A stretch of DNA of 64,000 nt from DASTPP01 sp035762175 (GTDB lineage: Bacteria; Myxococcota_A; Polyangia; Polyangiales; Polyangiaceae), in the NCBI GenBank assembly GCA_035762175.1, contig DASTPP010000012.1:41203-105202 (forward strand), given 5' to 3'. Within the stretch, counting starts at the first letter, position 1. Each line of letters starts with the position of its first letter. A program made the translations under genes and the position numbers. The notes beneath the pieces are model-generated. The model made no database searches and was not told the origin of the DNA. It worked only from the letters and a program-made list of their open reading frames with translations. Of the stretch, positions 39,839-48,567 are shown piece after piece.

Positions 39839-40519
39839 TCAGCCGCCCGCCCCCGAGCCCTCGAGGCGGAGCCGGCGGGCAGCCCGGCAGCGACGGGCGC
39901 TCAGGTCGACGCCGAGGGCGTCGAAGCCAAAGAGGTTGGCCACCGCGAGCGCGGTGCCGGCGCCGCAGAAGGGGTCGACCACCAGGCGCGTCGCGGTCTC
40001 GTCGCGCAGAAAGCGGCAGGCGAGGCGGCAGGCCTCGACGCCCATCGCCCGGCTCCAGGGCATGAAGCCGGCCGCGGCGAGCACGTCGGGCGAGGCCGAG
40101 CGGGGCGGGGGGCGCTCCGAGCGGGCGGCGCAGAGCAGGTGCGAATAGCTCGCGCGCCCCCAGGTCGGGGTGCCCGGCGGGCGGCGGCAGACGATCTTGT
40201 GCCAGAGCAGGGGCGCCGCCTCCTCGTCGGCCGCGCGCGCGATGAGGTAGCCCTTGTCGACCCAGGTGCCGCCGCGCCGCACGTCGCTCTGGTAGAAGAT
40301 GGCCACCCCGTCGGGGGGCACCCATCGAATCACGCGCCGGGCCGCCTCCACGAACCAGGCGCGCCAGCCCTCGAAGCCGAGCGCGGGCAGCTCCGACGCG
40401 TCGGGCAGCGAGGTGATGACGCTCGTGCCGGGCTCGGCCGCGCGGCCGGCGAGCCAGCCGAGCGCCTCGGCTTGGACGACCTCGCGGCGGCCTCCGCCCG
40501 GCGTCGAGCGCGCGTCCAC
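39839..40519 (-). CDS. DNA methyltransferase-like SAM-dependent protein
   Basis: A 226-residue protein. Near the N-terminus it has TSVITSLPDASELPALGFEG, where SLPD sits at the place of the SPPY catalytic motif of amino-methyltransferases. The C-terminus has the SAM-binding motif VVDPFCGAGTALAVANLFGF plus ALGVDLSARRCRAARRL. The order (motif IV first, motif I last) is the beta-class arrangement of N6-adenine/N4-cytosine methyltransferases. The altered catalytic motif makes DNA modification uncertain; an RNA or small-molecule substrate is possible. It starts at a GTG, and the true start may lie elsewhere. No restriction partner is nearby. Confidence 0.65.
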   Translation of the reverse strand: MDARSTPGGGRREVVQAEALGWLAGRAAEPGTSVITSLPDASELPALGFEGWRAWFVEAARRVIRWVPPDGVAIFYQSDVRRGGTWVDKGYLIARAADEEAAPLLWHKIVCRRPPGTPTWGRASYSHLLCAARSERPPPRSASPDVLAAAGFMPWSRAMGVEACRLACRFLRDETATRLVVDPFCGAGTALAVANLFGFDALGVDLSARRCRAARRLRLEGSGAGG

Positions 40520-40601
40520 GGACCCCTTGCGCCCCCTACGTGATGCTCGATCGGGTCGAGGGCGGCCGCCGTGTCGCCATTGCGGGCGGGGTCTTCGGCC
40601 C

Positions 40602-40682
40602 GCCAGTGCGCAGCGTCAAGGGCCCCCCGCCAGTGCGCAGCGCCAAGGGCCCCCCGCCAGTGCGCAGCGTCAAGGGCCCCCT
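40602..40682. repeat. Three-copy 27-bp tandem repeat
   Basis: Units start at 40602, 40629 and 40656 and differ by one or two bases (GCCAGTGCGCAGCG, then T or C, CAAGGGCC). On the minus strand they would encode a nine-residue repeat with AAHWRGALD-like sequence. They lie upstream of the methyltransferase-like gene. Confidence 0.85.
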
Positions 40683-40715
40683 GCGGGGCGCACCGGCGAG
40701 GGCGGCGCCGGCGGC

Positions 40716-40880
40716 TCAGCGGCCCGGCAGCGTGCGCCGCTGCTTGCGGCCCGTGAGGTAGTTCTCGTCTTCGACACGCGAGTCGAGGTGGCGCATGCGG
40801 CCGCCCTGCAACACCCACCGTTCGAAGGTGTCGCGCCGGCGCGCGGCCTTCTCGGCGGCCGGGGCGGCGTCCAGGCCTGC
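40716..40880 (-). CDS. Small or partial hypothetical protein
   Basis: The minus-strand frame ending at 40716 has a convincing C-terminus: RRRDTFERWVLQGG, MRHLDSRVEDENYLTGRKQR, RTLPGR. Upstream it dissolves into Ala/Gly-rich sequence, and no clear start is seen, so the listed 5' end is approximate. It may be a short protein or the last part of a broken one. On the plus strand around 40870-40960 there is a separate Cys-rich stretch (CGLACQLPCPSGYFCLTGCC). Confidence 0.35.
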   Translation of the reverse strand, partial: AGLDAAPAAEKAARRRDTFERWVLQGGRMRHLDSRVEDENYLTGRKQRRTLPGR

Positions 40881-41249
40881 GGCCTCGCCTGCCAGTTGCC
40901 CTGCCCGAGCGGCTACTTCTGCCTGACCGGCTGCTGCGCCCCGACCATCAAGGGAGCGGGCGCGGGCGGTCGTAGCCGCCGCGATCGTCGCGGCGCCCGC
41001 CCCGGCGCACTGTGGCCTTCTGCCACGCCGTCCGGCCGCGTTCGCGCGGCCGGCGCGCGCGCTTTCACGCGGGTCGACCGCGTTTTCGCGCGGGTCGAGC
41101 GCGGGCGCGTCGTCGGCGCCGCCGAGCGCGCCGCGGAGGCACGCCCCTCGCAAGCCACTGGGCCTCGGCCGTGGCCGGCTCGCCCGCCGGGCTGCGGCCC
41201 TTGATGACCCCCGACCGGCCGCCCCGCGCGGCCCTGAGCGAGGCCCACC

Positions 41250-41873
41250 ATGCCCAAGAAGAACGTTGCGGCCGCGGCGACCTTGCTCGGCACCGCCGCC
41301 TCGTCCGCGATCGGCTTCGGCCTGATCGCCCGACGCGTGTCCGAGCGCGAGACCTCGTCGGCCGATGGCCGCGCCCGGCGCGTGGTGCGCAAGCGCGCGA
41401 AGCGCGCGCTCAAGAAGGTGGCCAAGTACACCGGCCCGCTCGGCAAGTGGTACGTGCACATCCCCGCGGCGTTGCTCGCGGCCGGGGCGCTCGGGCTGCA
41501 GCGCAAGAAGCGGGGCGCGCTCGCCGTGGCGGCGTCCTCGCTCGGGGCCGCGGCGCTGAGCCGGTTGCTCGACCGCGCGCTGCGCCACCGGGCGCCGCCC
41601 CCGGGCCGGCATGAGCCGTCGGAGCAGAGCTTCCCGAGCGGCCACGCGCTCGAGCCGACGGCCGCGGTGATCGCGGGCGCGTACGTGCTGGTGCGCGAGG
41701 GCGTGGCCAGCCCCTGGGTGGCGGTGCCGATCGCGCTCGCCTGGGCCGGCGCGGGGCTCGGGCGGCTGGTGCTCGATCGCCACTGGGCGAGCGATTCGTT
41801 GGGCGGCTACCTCGCCGGCGTCGCGCTCGGCACGGCGTGCGCGGGCGCGTACGAGCTCGCCCGCGACGGCTGA
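41250..41873 (+). CDS. PAP2-family membrane phosphatase
   Basis: A 207-residue protein with several hydrophobic helices and a very basic loop at about 41-67. It carries the phosphatase motifs SFPSGHALEP (PSGH at 129-132) and GRLVLDRHWASDSLGGYLAG (Arg172, His178, Asp182, the R-x5-H-x3-D signature). The first K-x6-RP motif is degenerate (RHRAPPPGRHEP). The family dephosphorylates lipid phosphates such as phosphatidic acid or undecaprenyl pyrophosphate at the membrane. GAGG precedes the ATG at 41250. Confidence 0.8.
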   Translation: MPKKNVAAAATLLGTAASSAIGFGLIARRVSERETSSADGRARRVVRKRAKRALKKVAKYTGPLGKWYVHIPAALLAAGALGLQRKKRGALAVAASSLGAAALSRLLDRALRHRAPPPGRHEPSEQSFPSGHALEPTAAVIAGAYVLVREGVASPWVAVPIALAWAGAGLGRLVLDRHWASDSLGGYLAGVALGTACAGAYELARDG

Positions 41874-41988
41874 GCTCGGCGGGCCGCGCGCCGGCCAGCG
41901 GAGGCGCGCGGGCGTCGGGGCGGCGCTCGCGGGCTCGGCGCGCCGAACTCGGCCGTCCTGCGGCCGGGGCGCGCCCCCGCCGGGCGCC

Positions 41989-43092
41989 TCAGCCCTCGGC
42001 GGCGTCGACGAGCACGCGGTGGCGGTAGAGCACGAGCAGCACCTCGTCGTCGAGGTCGGCGCCGCGCGTCTGGCGCAGCCGCTCGCGCACCGCCTTGACG
42101 GGCTCGTCGCCCCGGAAGGCGACGAGCAGCGCGTAGGCCTCGCCGGGCAGGGCCACCGCGTCGTAGCCGCTGTACGCGCCGAGCGCGACCGAGCCGTCGT
42201 CGAGCCACTTGACGGTGGCGTCGGGGTTGAAGCGCAGGCGCTCGGGCAGCGCCGGGCTCAGGGCGGCCGCCCGGCGGCGCTCGAGCACGGCCAGCGTCAG
42301 ATCGCCGTCGAGGCCCATGACGCGCTCGAAGTCGGCCCGCGCGAGGGCCCGCACCGCGTCGTGCGCCGCGAGGTAAAACGCCTCTTCGCGGCCCGCCCAC
42401 TCGCCCCAGAGCCGGCGGTAAGCGCCCTCGGGGGGCGGGGCGCCGTCGAGATCTTCGGCCGAGAGCGGCCCCCCCTCGGGGTCGGGCCGATCGTGCCCGG
42501 CCAGGATGTACTCGGGGTAGAGCCGAAAAAGCGCGTAGCGCGAGAGCTGTAGCTCGACGATGGTCAGGTAGGTCTTGAGCGAGGTCCAGAAGGCGATGCC
42601 GTCGGCGCCCGCCACGTATTTGCAGAAGAAGGTCGAGCAGACCGCCTCGCGGTACGCCCAGACGGTGCAGCCGCCGCCCTGGCGGTCGAAGTAGGGGCAG
42701 ACGAGCGACTCGGCGCGCCCGAACGCGCCGCGGCCGTGGCTGTAAAGCAGGCTGTACGTGGCCGGCGCCTTGAGCCACTGCGGCGTCACGCCGACGCGCC
42801 CCGCGAGCCGCTCGCGCACGCGCCGCCGGCCCTCGGCGAGCGCGGCCTCGTCGCCCGCGAGCAGCGCGCCGACGAGGTAGTTGGGCAGCCGGGGGTGGTA
42901 CGTGCAGCACTTGGTGTCGGACCGGAAGAGCCTGCGCACGCCGTCGACCGGCTCGACGCGCCCGTGGCGCGCGGCGTCGCTCATAGCGCACGAGCCGCAG
43001 GTCGCCTTCGCCTCGGCGGGCTGCTCGCCCTCGAAGAAGGCCGGAAAGAGGCCGCGGTAGAGGGCGGGCAGGCTGTCGAGCAGGGTGGGCAT
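41989..43092 (-). CDS. Cys-rich protein resembling YkgJ-type metal-binding proteins
   Basis: A 367-residue cytoplasmic protein with clustered cysteines in the first half: CGSCAMSD, DTKCCTYHPRLPNYLVGALL, then CPYFDRQGGGCTVWAYREAV, CSTFFCKYV. The spacing recalls the CxxCxxCC/YkgJ zinc- or iron-chelating family (GGGC, x-Y, R, C, F-C pattern). The C-terminal half is helical and ends in a short PqqD-like tail (VKAVRERLRQTRGADLDDEV). No enzyme motif is visible. It could bind an Fe-S cluster or zinc. The in-frame extension upstream of the ATG at 43092 is low complexity and was rejected. Confidence 0.6.
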   Translation of the reverse strand: MPTLLDSLPALYRGLFPAFFEGEQPAEAKATCGSCAMSDAARHGRVEPVDGVRRLFRSDTKCCTYHPRLPNYLVGALLAGDEAALAEGRRRVRERLAGRVGVTPQWLKAPATYSLLYSHGRGAFGRAESLVCPYFDRQGGGCTVWAYREAVCSTFFCKYVAGADGIAFWTSLKTYLTIVELQLSRYALFRLYPEYILAGHDRPDPEGGPLSAEDLDGAPPPEGAYRRLWGEWAGREEAFYLAAHDAVRALARADFERVMGLDGDLTLAVLERRRAAALSPALPERLRFNPDATVKWLDDGSVALGAYSGYDAVALPGEAYALLVAFRGDEPVKAVRERLRQTRGADLDDEVLLVLYRHRVLVDAAEG

Positions 43093-43415
43093 CGGGTCGG
43101 GGTTGAGAACGGGGGGCCCGCGCGGCGGCCGGCGCGAGCAGGGACGCCCATCGTAGCGCGCCCGCCGCCGGGGGCGACCCGGGCGGCGCCTCGCCGGCCC
43201 GGCGGCAGCCGGTCGAGTTTGGCGCGACGCCCCGGCCCCCGCGGCAGGGGATGGCGGCCGCGGCGGCGACGTATGCGGTCGTGGCGTCGTCTGCGATGCC
43301 GATAAGCGCCCGGTCACGGGCCGCGTGACCGCCGACCTCTCCTCGCTTACCCTGGGAACGCCCCCCCCGAACGGCCCGCCGCGCCGTCGCCCGAGCTCCG
43401 CGAAAGGCAGCCACG

Positions 43416-43871
43416 ATGCGATTGAATCGAGAAAAGTTCCTCGTCGCCCTGCTCGCCTTCGAGACGGTGGGGGCTACGGCCTGTTCGCAAGAACGCAACG
43501 CCACGACCAAAGATCAAGTGAAGGTACAAGGCCAAGGCCCCGACCTGCTTACCGAGAAGGTGGCCGCGGCCAACCCGGTGCGGGTCGCGTCCCCCCCGGC
43601 CCGCGAGGGTCGCGTGCCCCCGACGCGCGAAGGCAGCGTGCCCCCGACCCGCGAAGGCGGCGTGCCCCCGACGCGCGAAGGCAGCGTGCCCCCGACCCGC
43701 GAGGGGGGTGGCCCCGTGACCCCCGTGACCGAGAGTGGGCCTCCCAAAACGCCGCCGCCGGTCGTCACGGCCCCGCCCCGAACGCCGCCGGTCGTCACGG
43801 CCCCGCCCAAGGCGCCGCCGGCGCCCACGCCGACCGGCCCGCGGCGAATTCCGGTACCGACGAAGCGCTGA
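43416..43871 (+). CDS. Proline-rich repeat lipoprotein
   Basis: A 151-residue protein. Residues 1-23 form a lipoprotein signal (FETVGATAC). The mature part is a low-complexity spacer: four 8-residue repeats (REGSVPPT and variants) encoded by a 24-bp tandem repeat, followed by VVTAPPRTPP/VVTAPPKAPP repeats. Such Pro-rich lipoproteins usually span the periplasm or extend from the surface. No catalytic domain is present. GAAAGGC lies upstream of the ATG. A strong hairpin follows at 43928. Confidence 0.65.
   Translation: MRLNREKFLVALLAFETVGATACSQERNATTKDQVKVQGQGPDLLTEKVAAANPVRVASPPAREGRVPPTREGSVPPTREGGVPPTREGSVPPTREGGGPVTPVTESGPPKTPPPVVTAPPRTPPVVTAPPKAPPAPTPTGPRRIPVPTKR
43602..43707 (+). repeat. 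24-bp tandem repeat, four copies plus partial
   Basis: Units start at 43602, 43626, 43650 and 43674, with a partial copy to 43707. Each encodes REGxVPPT. Confidence 0.88.
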
Positions 43872-43927
43872 GCGCCGTCGAGAAGGGCTGCGACGCGCAT
43901 GACACGCCGCGACGCGCGCTCGCCGTT

Positions 43928-43961
43928 GGCCGCGCTTGACCCCGTGGGCTCAAGCGCGGCC
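43928..43961 (+). terminator. Intrinsic terminator after the Pro-rich lipoprotein
   Basis: GGCCGCGCTTGA / TCAAGCGCGGCC with a 10-nt loop forms a 12-bp stem. It is followed by AT-rich sequence with a short T-run (AATTACTAGATTTTG). Confidence 0.6.
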
Positions 43962-44190
43962 AATTACTAGATTTTGTTAACAAAAAACAAGTACATGGCC
44001 ACGCGTTCGAAGCGCGGTCGGGTGCTCGGCCCCGTCCGGGGCGACCTCACCATCCGAACACGCCGGCGCCCGGGCCGCCGCCCTCGCATGCGGGGCGATC
44101 GGCGCCCCGAGCGAGGGCAAGAGCGTGTTGACGCAAGGCGGGGGGCGGGCGAAGGTTCGCCCTCGTCGCTTGCCGATAGAGGAGGTTGCC

Positions 44191-45771
44191 ATGAACGCGT
44201 TTCGCTCCGTTGCCTTCGTTCTCACGCTCGGGGGCTTCGCGGCCGCGGGCGGTTGCCGCGTCGAAGGGGTCGAGGGGGTCGGTGAGGTCGAACGAATCGA
44301 CGGGGCCTCGCACGCCGAAGAGGCCGCGCGGGCCAACGGCGTCGAGCTCGGCTCGGGCGTCGCCCGCCTCATGCGCGGGGGGCAGGCCCCCGCGTCCGTG
44401 ATCGTGACGTTGAAGGGCTCGGCCGACCTGTCGGCGAGCAAGGCGCTCGCGACGCCCGCCGAGAAGGCGAGCTTCGTGTACCGCGCGCTCGCCGACCAGG
44501 CCGACCGCACCCAGGGCGCGCTGGTCGGGTGGCTCAGCGCGCAGGGGGCGAAGTTCCGCGCGTTCCACGTCACGAACGCGGTCGTCGTCTACGACGCGAG
44601 CCCCGCGCTCGTGCGGCAGATCGCCGCCCGCGGCGACGTCGCCCGCATCGCGATCGACACGCCCTTCAAGCTCAGCCGGCCCGAGCCCGGCCCCGACGCC
44701 GTGCGGGCCACCCCCGAAGACGACGCCGTCCTGGCGCCCGGCTCGAACATCGTCGCCGCCGGCGCCGTCCAGGTGTGGGAGCAGTTCGGCACCCGCGGCG
44801 AGGGCGTCGTCGTCGCCGGCCAAGACACTGGCTACGACTGGACGCACCCGGCCCTGCGCCACCACTACCGCGGCTACCGCGGCGGGGTCGCCAACCACGC
44901 GTACAACTGGCACGACGCGATTCACGCCCCCATCGGCGGCGGCAGCAACCCCTGCGGCCTCGACTCGCCCGAGCCCTGCGACGACGACAGCCACGGCACC
45001 CACACGATGGGCACCATCGTGGGCGACGACAACGCCGGCAACCAGGTCGGCATGGCGCCCGCCGCCCGCTGGATCGGGTGCCGCAACATGGACCGGGGCG
45101 TCGGCACCCCCTCGACGTACATCGAGTGCTTCGAGTGGTTCCTCGCGCCTTACCCGCCGGGCGGCAACCCGCGCACCGACGGCGACCCGACCCTCGCGCC
45201 CGACGTCATCAACAACTCGTGGGGCTGCCCGCCGAGCGAGGGGTGCTCGGGCCAAGAGATCGTGCCCGCCCTGCAGGCGCTCCACGACGCGGGCGTCGTC
45301 GTGGTCGTGTCGGCGGGCAACGCGGGGCCCTCGTGCGGCACCATCGACGACCAGCCGGCCACGATCTCGGACACCACGCTCTCGGTCGGCGCGTACAACC
45401 ACTCGACCGGGGCCATCGCCAGCTTCTCGAGCCGGGGCCCCTCCTCCCTCGACAACCAGCCCGGCCCCGACGTGAGCGCGCCGGGCGTCAACATCCGCTC
45501 GAGCGTGCCCGGCGGCGGCTACTCGAACTTCTTCAGCGGCACCTCGATGGCCAGCCCGCACGTCGTCGGCGAGGTCGCGCTCTTGCTGTCGGCCGACCCG
45601 TCGCTCAAGGGCAACGTCGACGAGATCACCAACCTCGTCCGCGCCACCTCGACGGGCAAGACCTCGACGCAGACCTGCGGCGGGGTGTCGGGGTCGGCCG
45701 TGCCGAACAACACCTTCGGCTACGGCACCATCAACGCCCACGCGGCCGTCTCGGCGCGCCTCGGCAACTGA
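44191..45771 (+). CDS. Secreted subtilisin-like serine protease (S8)
   Basis: A 526-residue protein (GGAGGTTGCC before the ATG at 44191). It has a lipoprotein-like signal ending GGC (Cys22), an inhibitor-I9-type propeptide (VIVTLKGSADLSASKALATP), then the peptidase S8 domain. Catalytic Asp212 (GQDTGYDW), His268 (DSHGTHTMG), oxyanion Asn341 or Asn342 (VINNSWGC) and Ser452 (FSGTSMASPH) are all present. Extra cysteines suggest disulphides. It should be an active extracellular or surface-bound protease of the bacillopeptidase/proteinase-K-like type, consistent with a predatory or scavenging life. A terminator follows. Confidence 0.93.
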   Translation: MNAFRSVAFVLTLGGFAAAGGCRVEGVEGVGEVERIDGASHAEEAARANGVELGSGVARLMRGGQAPASVIVTLKGSADLSASKALATPAEKASFVYRALADQADRTQGALVGWLSAQGAKFRAFHVTNAVVVYDASPALVRQIAARGDVARIAIDTPFKLSRPEPGPDAVRATPEDDAVLAPGSNIVAAGAVQVWEQFGTRGEGVVVAGQDTGYDWTHPALRHHYRGYRGGVANHAYNWHDAIHAPIGGGSNPCGLDSPEPCDDDSHGTHTMGTIVGDDNAGNQVGMAPAARWIGCRNMDRGVGTPSTYIECFEWFLAPYPPGGNPRTDGDPTLAPDVINNSWGCPPSEGCSGQEIVPALQALHDAGVVVVVSAGNAGPSCGTIDDQPATISDTTLSVGAYNHSTGAIASFSSRGPSSLDNQPGPDVSAPGVNIRSSVPGGGYSNFFSGTSMASPHVVGEVALLLSADPSLKGNVDEITNLVRATSTGKTSTQTCGGVSGSAVPNNTFGYGTINAHAAVSARLGN

Positions 45772-45796
45772 GCGCCTCGCCCGAGGCCCGCTCCGC

Positions 45797-45830
45797 CAGG
45801 CCCCTCGCCCCGAGCGCGGCGAGGGGCCTG
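45797..45830 (+). terminator. Intrinsic terminator of the subtilase gene
   Basis: CAGGCCCCTCGCC and GGCGAGGGGCCTG form a perfect 13-bp stem with an 8-nt loop, followed by TTGCGTTGAATT. It lies 26 bp after the stop. Confidence 0.75.
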
Positions 45831-45954
45831 TTGCGTTGAATTGACCTAACCCTCGTCGAAGACGAGCCCGATCGCCGACGGCTGGCCCCCGCGCGACGAG
45901 CGGCGGGCCCGCCGGCGCGCTTCGCGGGCGGGTCGCCGCGGCCCTCGGCGAGAA

Positions 45955-46708
45955 GCTGCGCCTGCCTTCCTCGAAGAGGCGCACGGCGGCACGCTCTTTC
46001 TCGACGAGGTCGGCGAGCCGTCGCCCGCGAACCAGGCGAAGCTCTTGCTCGTCCTCAGCAACGGGCGCGTCGTGCCGGTGGGCGACGTGCGCGAGCGGCC
46101 GGTCGACGTGCGCCTCATCGCCGCCACCGACCGCGACCTGCCGTAAGGAGGTCGAGGCCGGGCGCTTCCGCGAAGGCCTGCTCTACCGCTTGAGCGCGGC
46201 GCGGGTGATGCTGCCGCCCTCGCGCGACCGGCGCCGCCACGTGCCCATTCTGGCGCGCACCTTCCTGCTCGAGGCCTGCGCCCGGGCCGGCCGCCCGCCC
46301 ATGGCCCTCTCGGGCCCGGCGCTGGCGCGCCTCTGCTCTTACCGCTGGCCCGGCAACGTGCGCGAGCTGAAGAACGCCCTCGAGGACGCGGTCGCCGTGG
46401 CCGACCCGGGCCGAGGGCTGCTCGAGCCCTGGCACCTGCGTGAAGACATCGGGCAGGTGCCCGAGGCCGAGCCCGCCGCCGACGAGCCCGCCCCGCCCCC
46501 CGCCGCGGGCGTCGCCGCGCCGCGGCTACGGCCGATTCACGAAGAGATTCGCGAGCTCGAGCGCACCCGCATGGCCCAGGCCCTCGCCGCCGCCGGCGTG
46601 CCGACCCGGGCGGCCGAGCTCATCGGCATGCCGCTGCGCACCTTCGTGACCAAGATGCGGCGGTACCAGTTGCCGCGCGGGCGACCTCCCGCAGTAAACC
46701 CGTTATGA
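45955..46708 (+). pseudogene. Truncated, frameshifted sigma-54-dependent activator
   Basis: The second half of an NtrC-type AAA+ activator: FLEEAHGGTLFLDEVGE (Walker B region), VPVGDVRERPVDVRLIAATD, RDLP, then after a one-base excess KEVEAGRFREGLLYRLSAAR, CSYRWPGNVRELKNALEDAV and a Fis-type helix-turn-helix (AQALAAAGVPTRAAELIGMP). The N-terminal sensor, the Walker A motif and the GAFTGA loop are missing. The frameshift at about 46142 (CTGCCGTAAG for an expected CTGCGTAAG) introduces a TAA. It cannot make a working activator. It marks the start of a decayed region before the acquired cluster. Confidence 0.8.
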
Positions 46709-46843
46709 CGCGCCTGGGCGCGTAGGCCCCCGGGCGAACCGGGGCTTCGGGGCGTGACAAAGACCGCAGCCCGATCCGCCCCCGCCCCCACCCTCCGACG
46801 CCGCGCCGACGACGGGGCCACCGAGGAGACTGCCTAGAAATAG

Positions 46844-46945
46844 GGCCGCCAGACCGCCGAGGTCTACGCCCACGGCGGGCAGATGCATCCCGCGACACTG
46901 CGTTGGTGGGCCTCGCGCCTGGCCCGCGCGGCCGGATGGAATTAG
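46844..46945 (+). pseudogene. IS66-type accessory protein fragment
   Basis: A 33-codon remnant that reads TAEVYAHGGQMHPATLRWWA, SRLARAAGWN and then TAG. It matches the helix-turn-helix end of small IS66-family TnpA-like proteins (ARQHGVHPATLRWWASRL pattern). A stop codon directly precedes it in frame, and there is no neighbouring TnpB or transposase, so it is a relic of an insertion sequence. Confidence 0.5.
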
Positions 46946-48093
46946 CTTCGTGACCTTTACGTTTGCTTTCAGAATTAATTCTAGGAACTCCTCTTTGTGC
47001 TTCTCATCGGCCAAGGTGGCGCGGTATATGGCTATAGGCGCACGGTGAGAGGCAGGGGCTTCTCGCCGACGAACGTGGGTGAGAGGCCCGAAAAACCGGG
47101 CTTTGGGCCCGGCTCGCCGCCGCGCGCGGGGCCGCCGCCGGGGGTCGTATCCGATGGTTTAGCGAATTACGGCGAATTCAAGCTAGTGCGCGTCGGCCGC
47201 GGGCCCGTCCCGGCGCCGGCGCGCGCTCGGGCGGCCCCGCGGGGGCGCGCCGGCGCGCTCGCGCCTGCGGCGTGGGCGTGCCTGCGTCTGCGCCGGGGGC
47301 GGCGCGCCGCGAGCGCGCGCCAGCGCGCCGCGAGCGCGCGCCGGCGCGCCCGCGGCGTGATTTCGCATTGCGCGCGCCCCTCGGGCCGGGGGGCGGCGCG
47401 CGGCATGACGATACGTTCATTTTCGTCCGACAGGGGCTTTCGATGGCCAAACCTTCTTCTCAAACCGGGGGCGCCGTCGGTGGCGCGCTGGCCGAGCAGC
47501 AGGCGCTGTTCGGTGGCCCAGACGTGCAAATGGTGCAGCGGGTTGTTCGCTCCGGCGTGCTCGATCGCGCCGCGCACGGCCTCGCCATCGGCGGCGGCGC
47601 CCCGGCCGCGCCGGGCGCCCGCGAGCGCCTCGGGCCACGCCGCGAAGGCGCGCGGGCGCATCGCCTCGGACGCCCGCCGGGTCGGGTCCGCCGACGGGGC
47701 CGCTTTGGGCAGGTCGAGGGGGGCGGCGAGCCAGCCCTTGCCCCCGTCGACGACGTCGGCCACCTCGTCCCGCCCGCGGGCGCCGGGGGCCAGGCCGGCC
47801 GAAGCGAAGAAGATCAGCGACCGCAGCGGGTGCCGCGGCCGACGTCGCTCGCGACGGTCGGGCGGCGACCCGAACTGGGTGCGAAGCGAGCGGACGGCGG
47901 CGGAGGGGTAGCGCTGGACATCGCCGCCCCCTTACCGCGGTTCCACGGCCGAATCGGGTCTTCGTTGGGGCGCTCGCCCTGCCCCGCGGGGGCAGCGCCT
48001 GGCGAGCCGTCTTTATGACGGAGTGACCAAGTTCACCCCGGCCCCCTAAAGACCCGCCCGTTTCGCGGGCCGAGCCACAACAAGAGAGCCAGC
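46946..48093. other. Gene-poor region before the acquired cluster
   Basis: AT-rich sequence at 46940-47010 is followed by GC-rich, partly repetitive DNA (GCGCGCC-type repeats near 47290-47370). Overlapping open frames exist on both strands (47167-47763 minus; 47444-48018 plus), but neither has a recognisable domain. A weak hairpin (GCCCG-AAAAAC-CGGGC, 47086-47101) precedes a short T-run. The last 100 bp hold the leader of the DUF2000 gene, with a small hairpin (GCCCG-TTTCG-CGGGC). Confidence 0.4.
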
Positions 48094-48507
48094 ATGTCAG
48101 AAACCAAGTGCGTCCTGATTGTGAACGAGAGCATGCCCCTGGGGGTCGTCGCCAACACGGCGGCCGTGCTTTCGGCGAGCCTCGGCAAGCTCAGGCCGGA
48201 GATGATCGGGGCCGACCTGCCCGATTCGGAAGGCCACCTGCATCAGGGCATCACGACGATGGCTATCCCGATCCTCAAGGGGAATGGGCCGCTGCTGAAG
48301 AAGATGCGCGCCCAATTGAAGGAATTCGAGCCGGGCTTGCTGGTCGTGGATCTGATCGACGCCACCCGGACGACCAAGTCCTACGAAGAATATGCCGCCG
48401 TTCTCAGGAAGACGCCGCCCGGCGAGATCGAATATCTCGGCTTGGCCCTGTTCGGCGAGAAGAAGGTCGTCACCAGTTTGACGGGGAACCTCGGGCTCCT
48501 CCGGTAA
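48094..48507 (+). CDS. DUF2000 family protein
   Basis: A 137-residue protein. KCVLIVNESMPLGVVANTAA, VLSASLGKLRPEMIGADLPD, HQGITTMAIPILKGNGPLL and YLGLALFGEKKVVTSLTGNL match the DUF2000 family. Its fold is like peptidyl-tRNA hydrolase 2, and no firm biochemical role is known. Length is normal. It is the first gene of the 48-59 kb cluster (AAGAGAG upstream of the ATG). Codon use is visibly less GC-biased than in the genes to its left. In this context it may act on an aminoacyl or peptidyl intermediate, but that is speculation. Confidence 0.85.
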   Translation: MSETKCVLIVNESMPLGVVANTAAVLSASLGKLRPEMIGADLPDSEGHLHQGITTMAIPILKGNGPLLKKMRAQLKEFEPGLLVVDLIDATRTTKSYEEYAAVLRKTPPGEIEYLGLALFGEKKVVTSLTGNLGLLR

Positions 48508-48567
48508 TTTATTCACGACAACTCAAGCGGGCCGCGACGCGCCCGCAATGAAACAAGGAGACGTCAG

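Noticed and set aside
46703..47014. 103-codon minus-strand frame starting MADEKHKEEFLELILKANVK
   Set aside because: The first 25 residues look natural, but the rest is antisense to the activator and IS66 relics. It lacks a clear ribosome binding site.
47167..47763. 198-codon minus-strand frame starting MADVVDGGKGWLAAPLDLPK
   Set aside because: Composition is partly protein-like, but the C-terminal half is Arg/Ala low complexity, an overlapping plus frame is equally open, and no family or start signal supports either.
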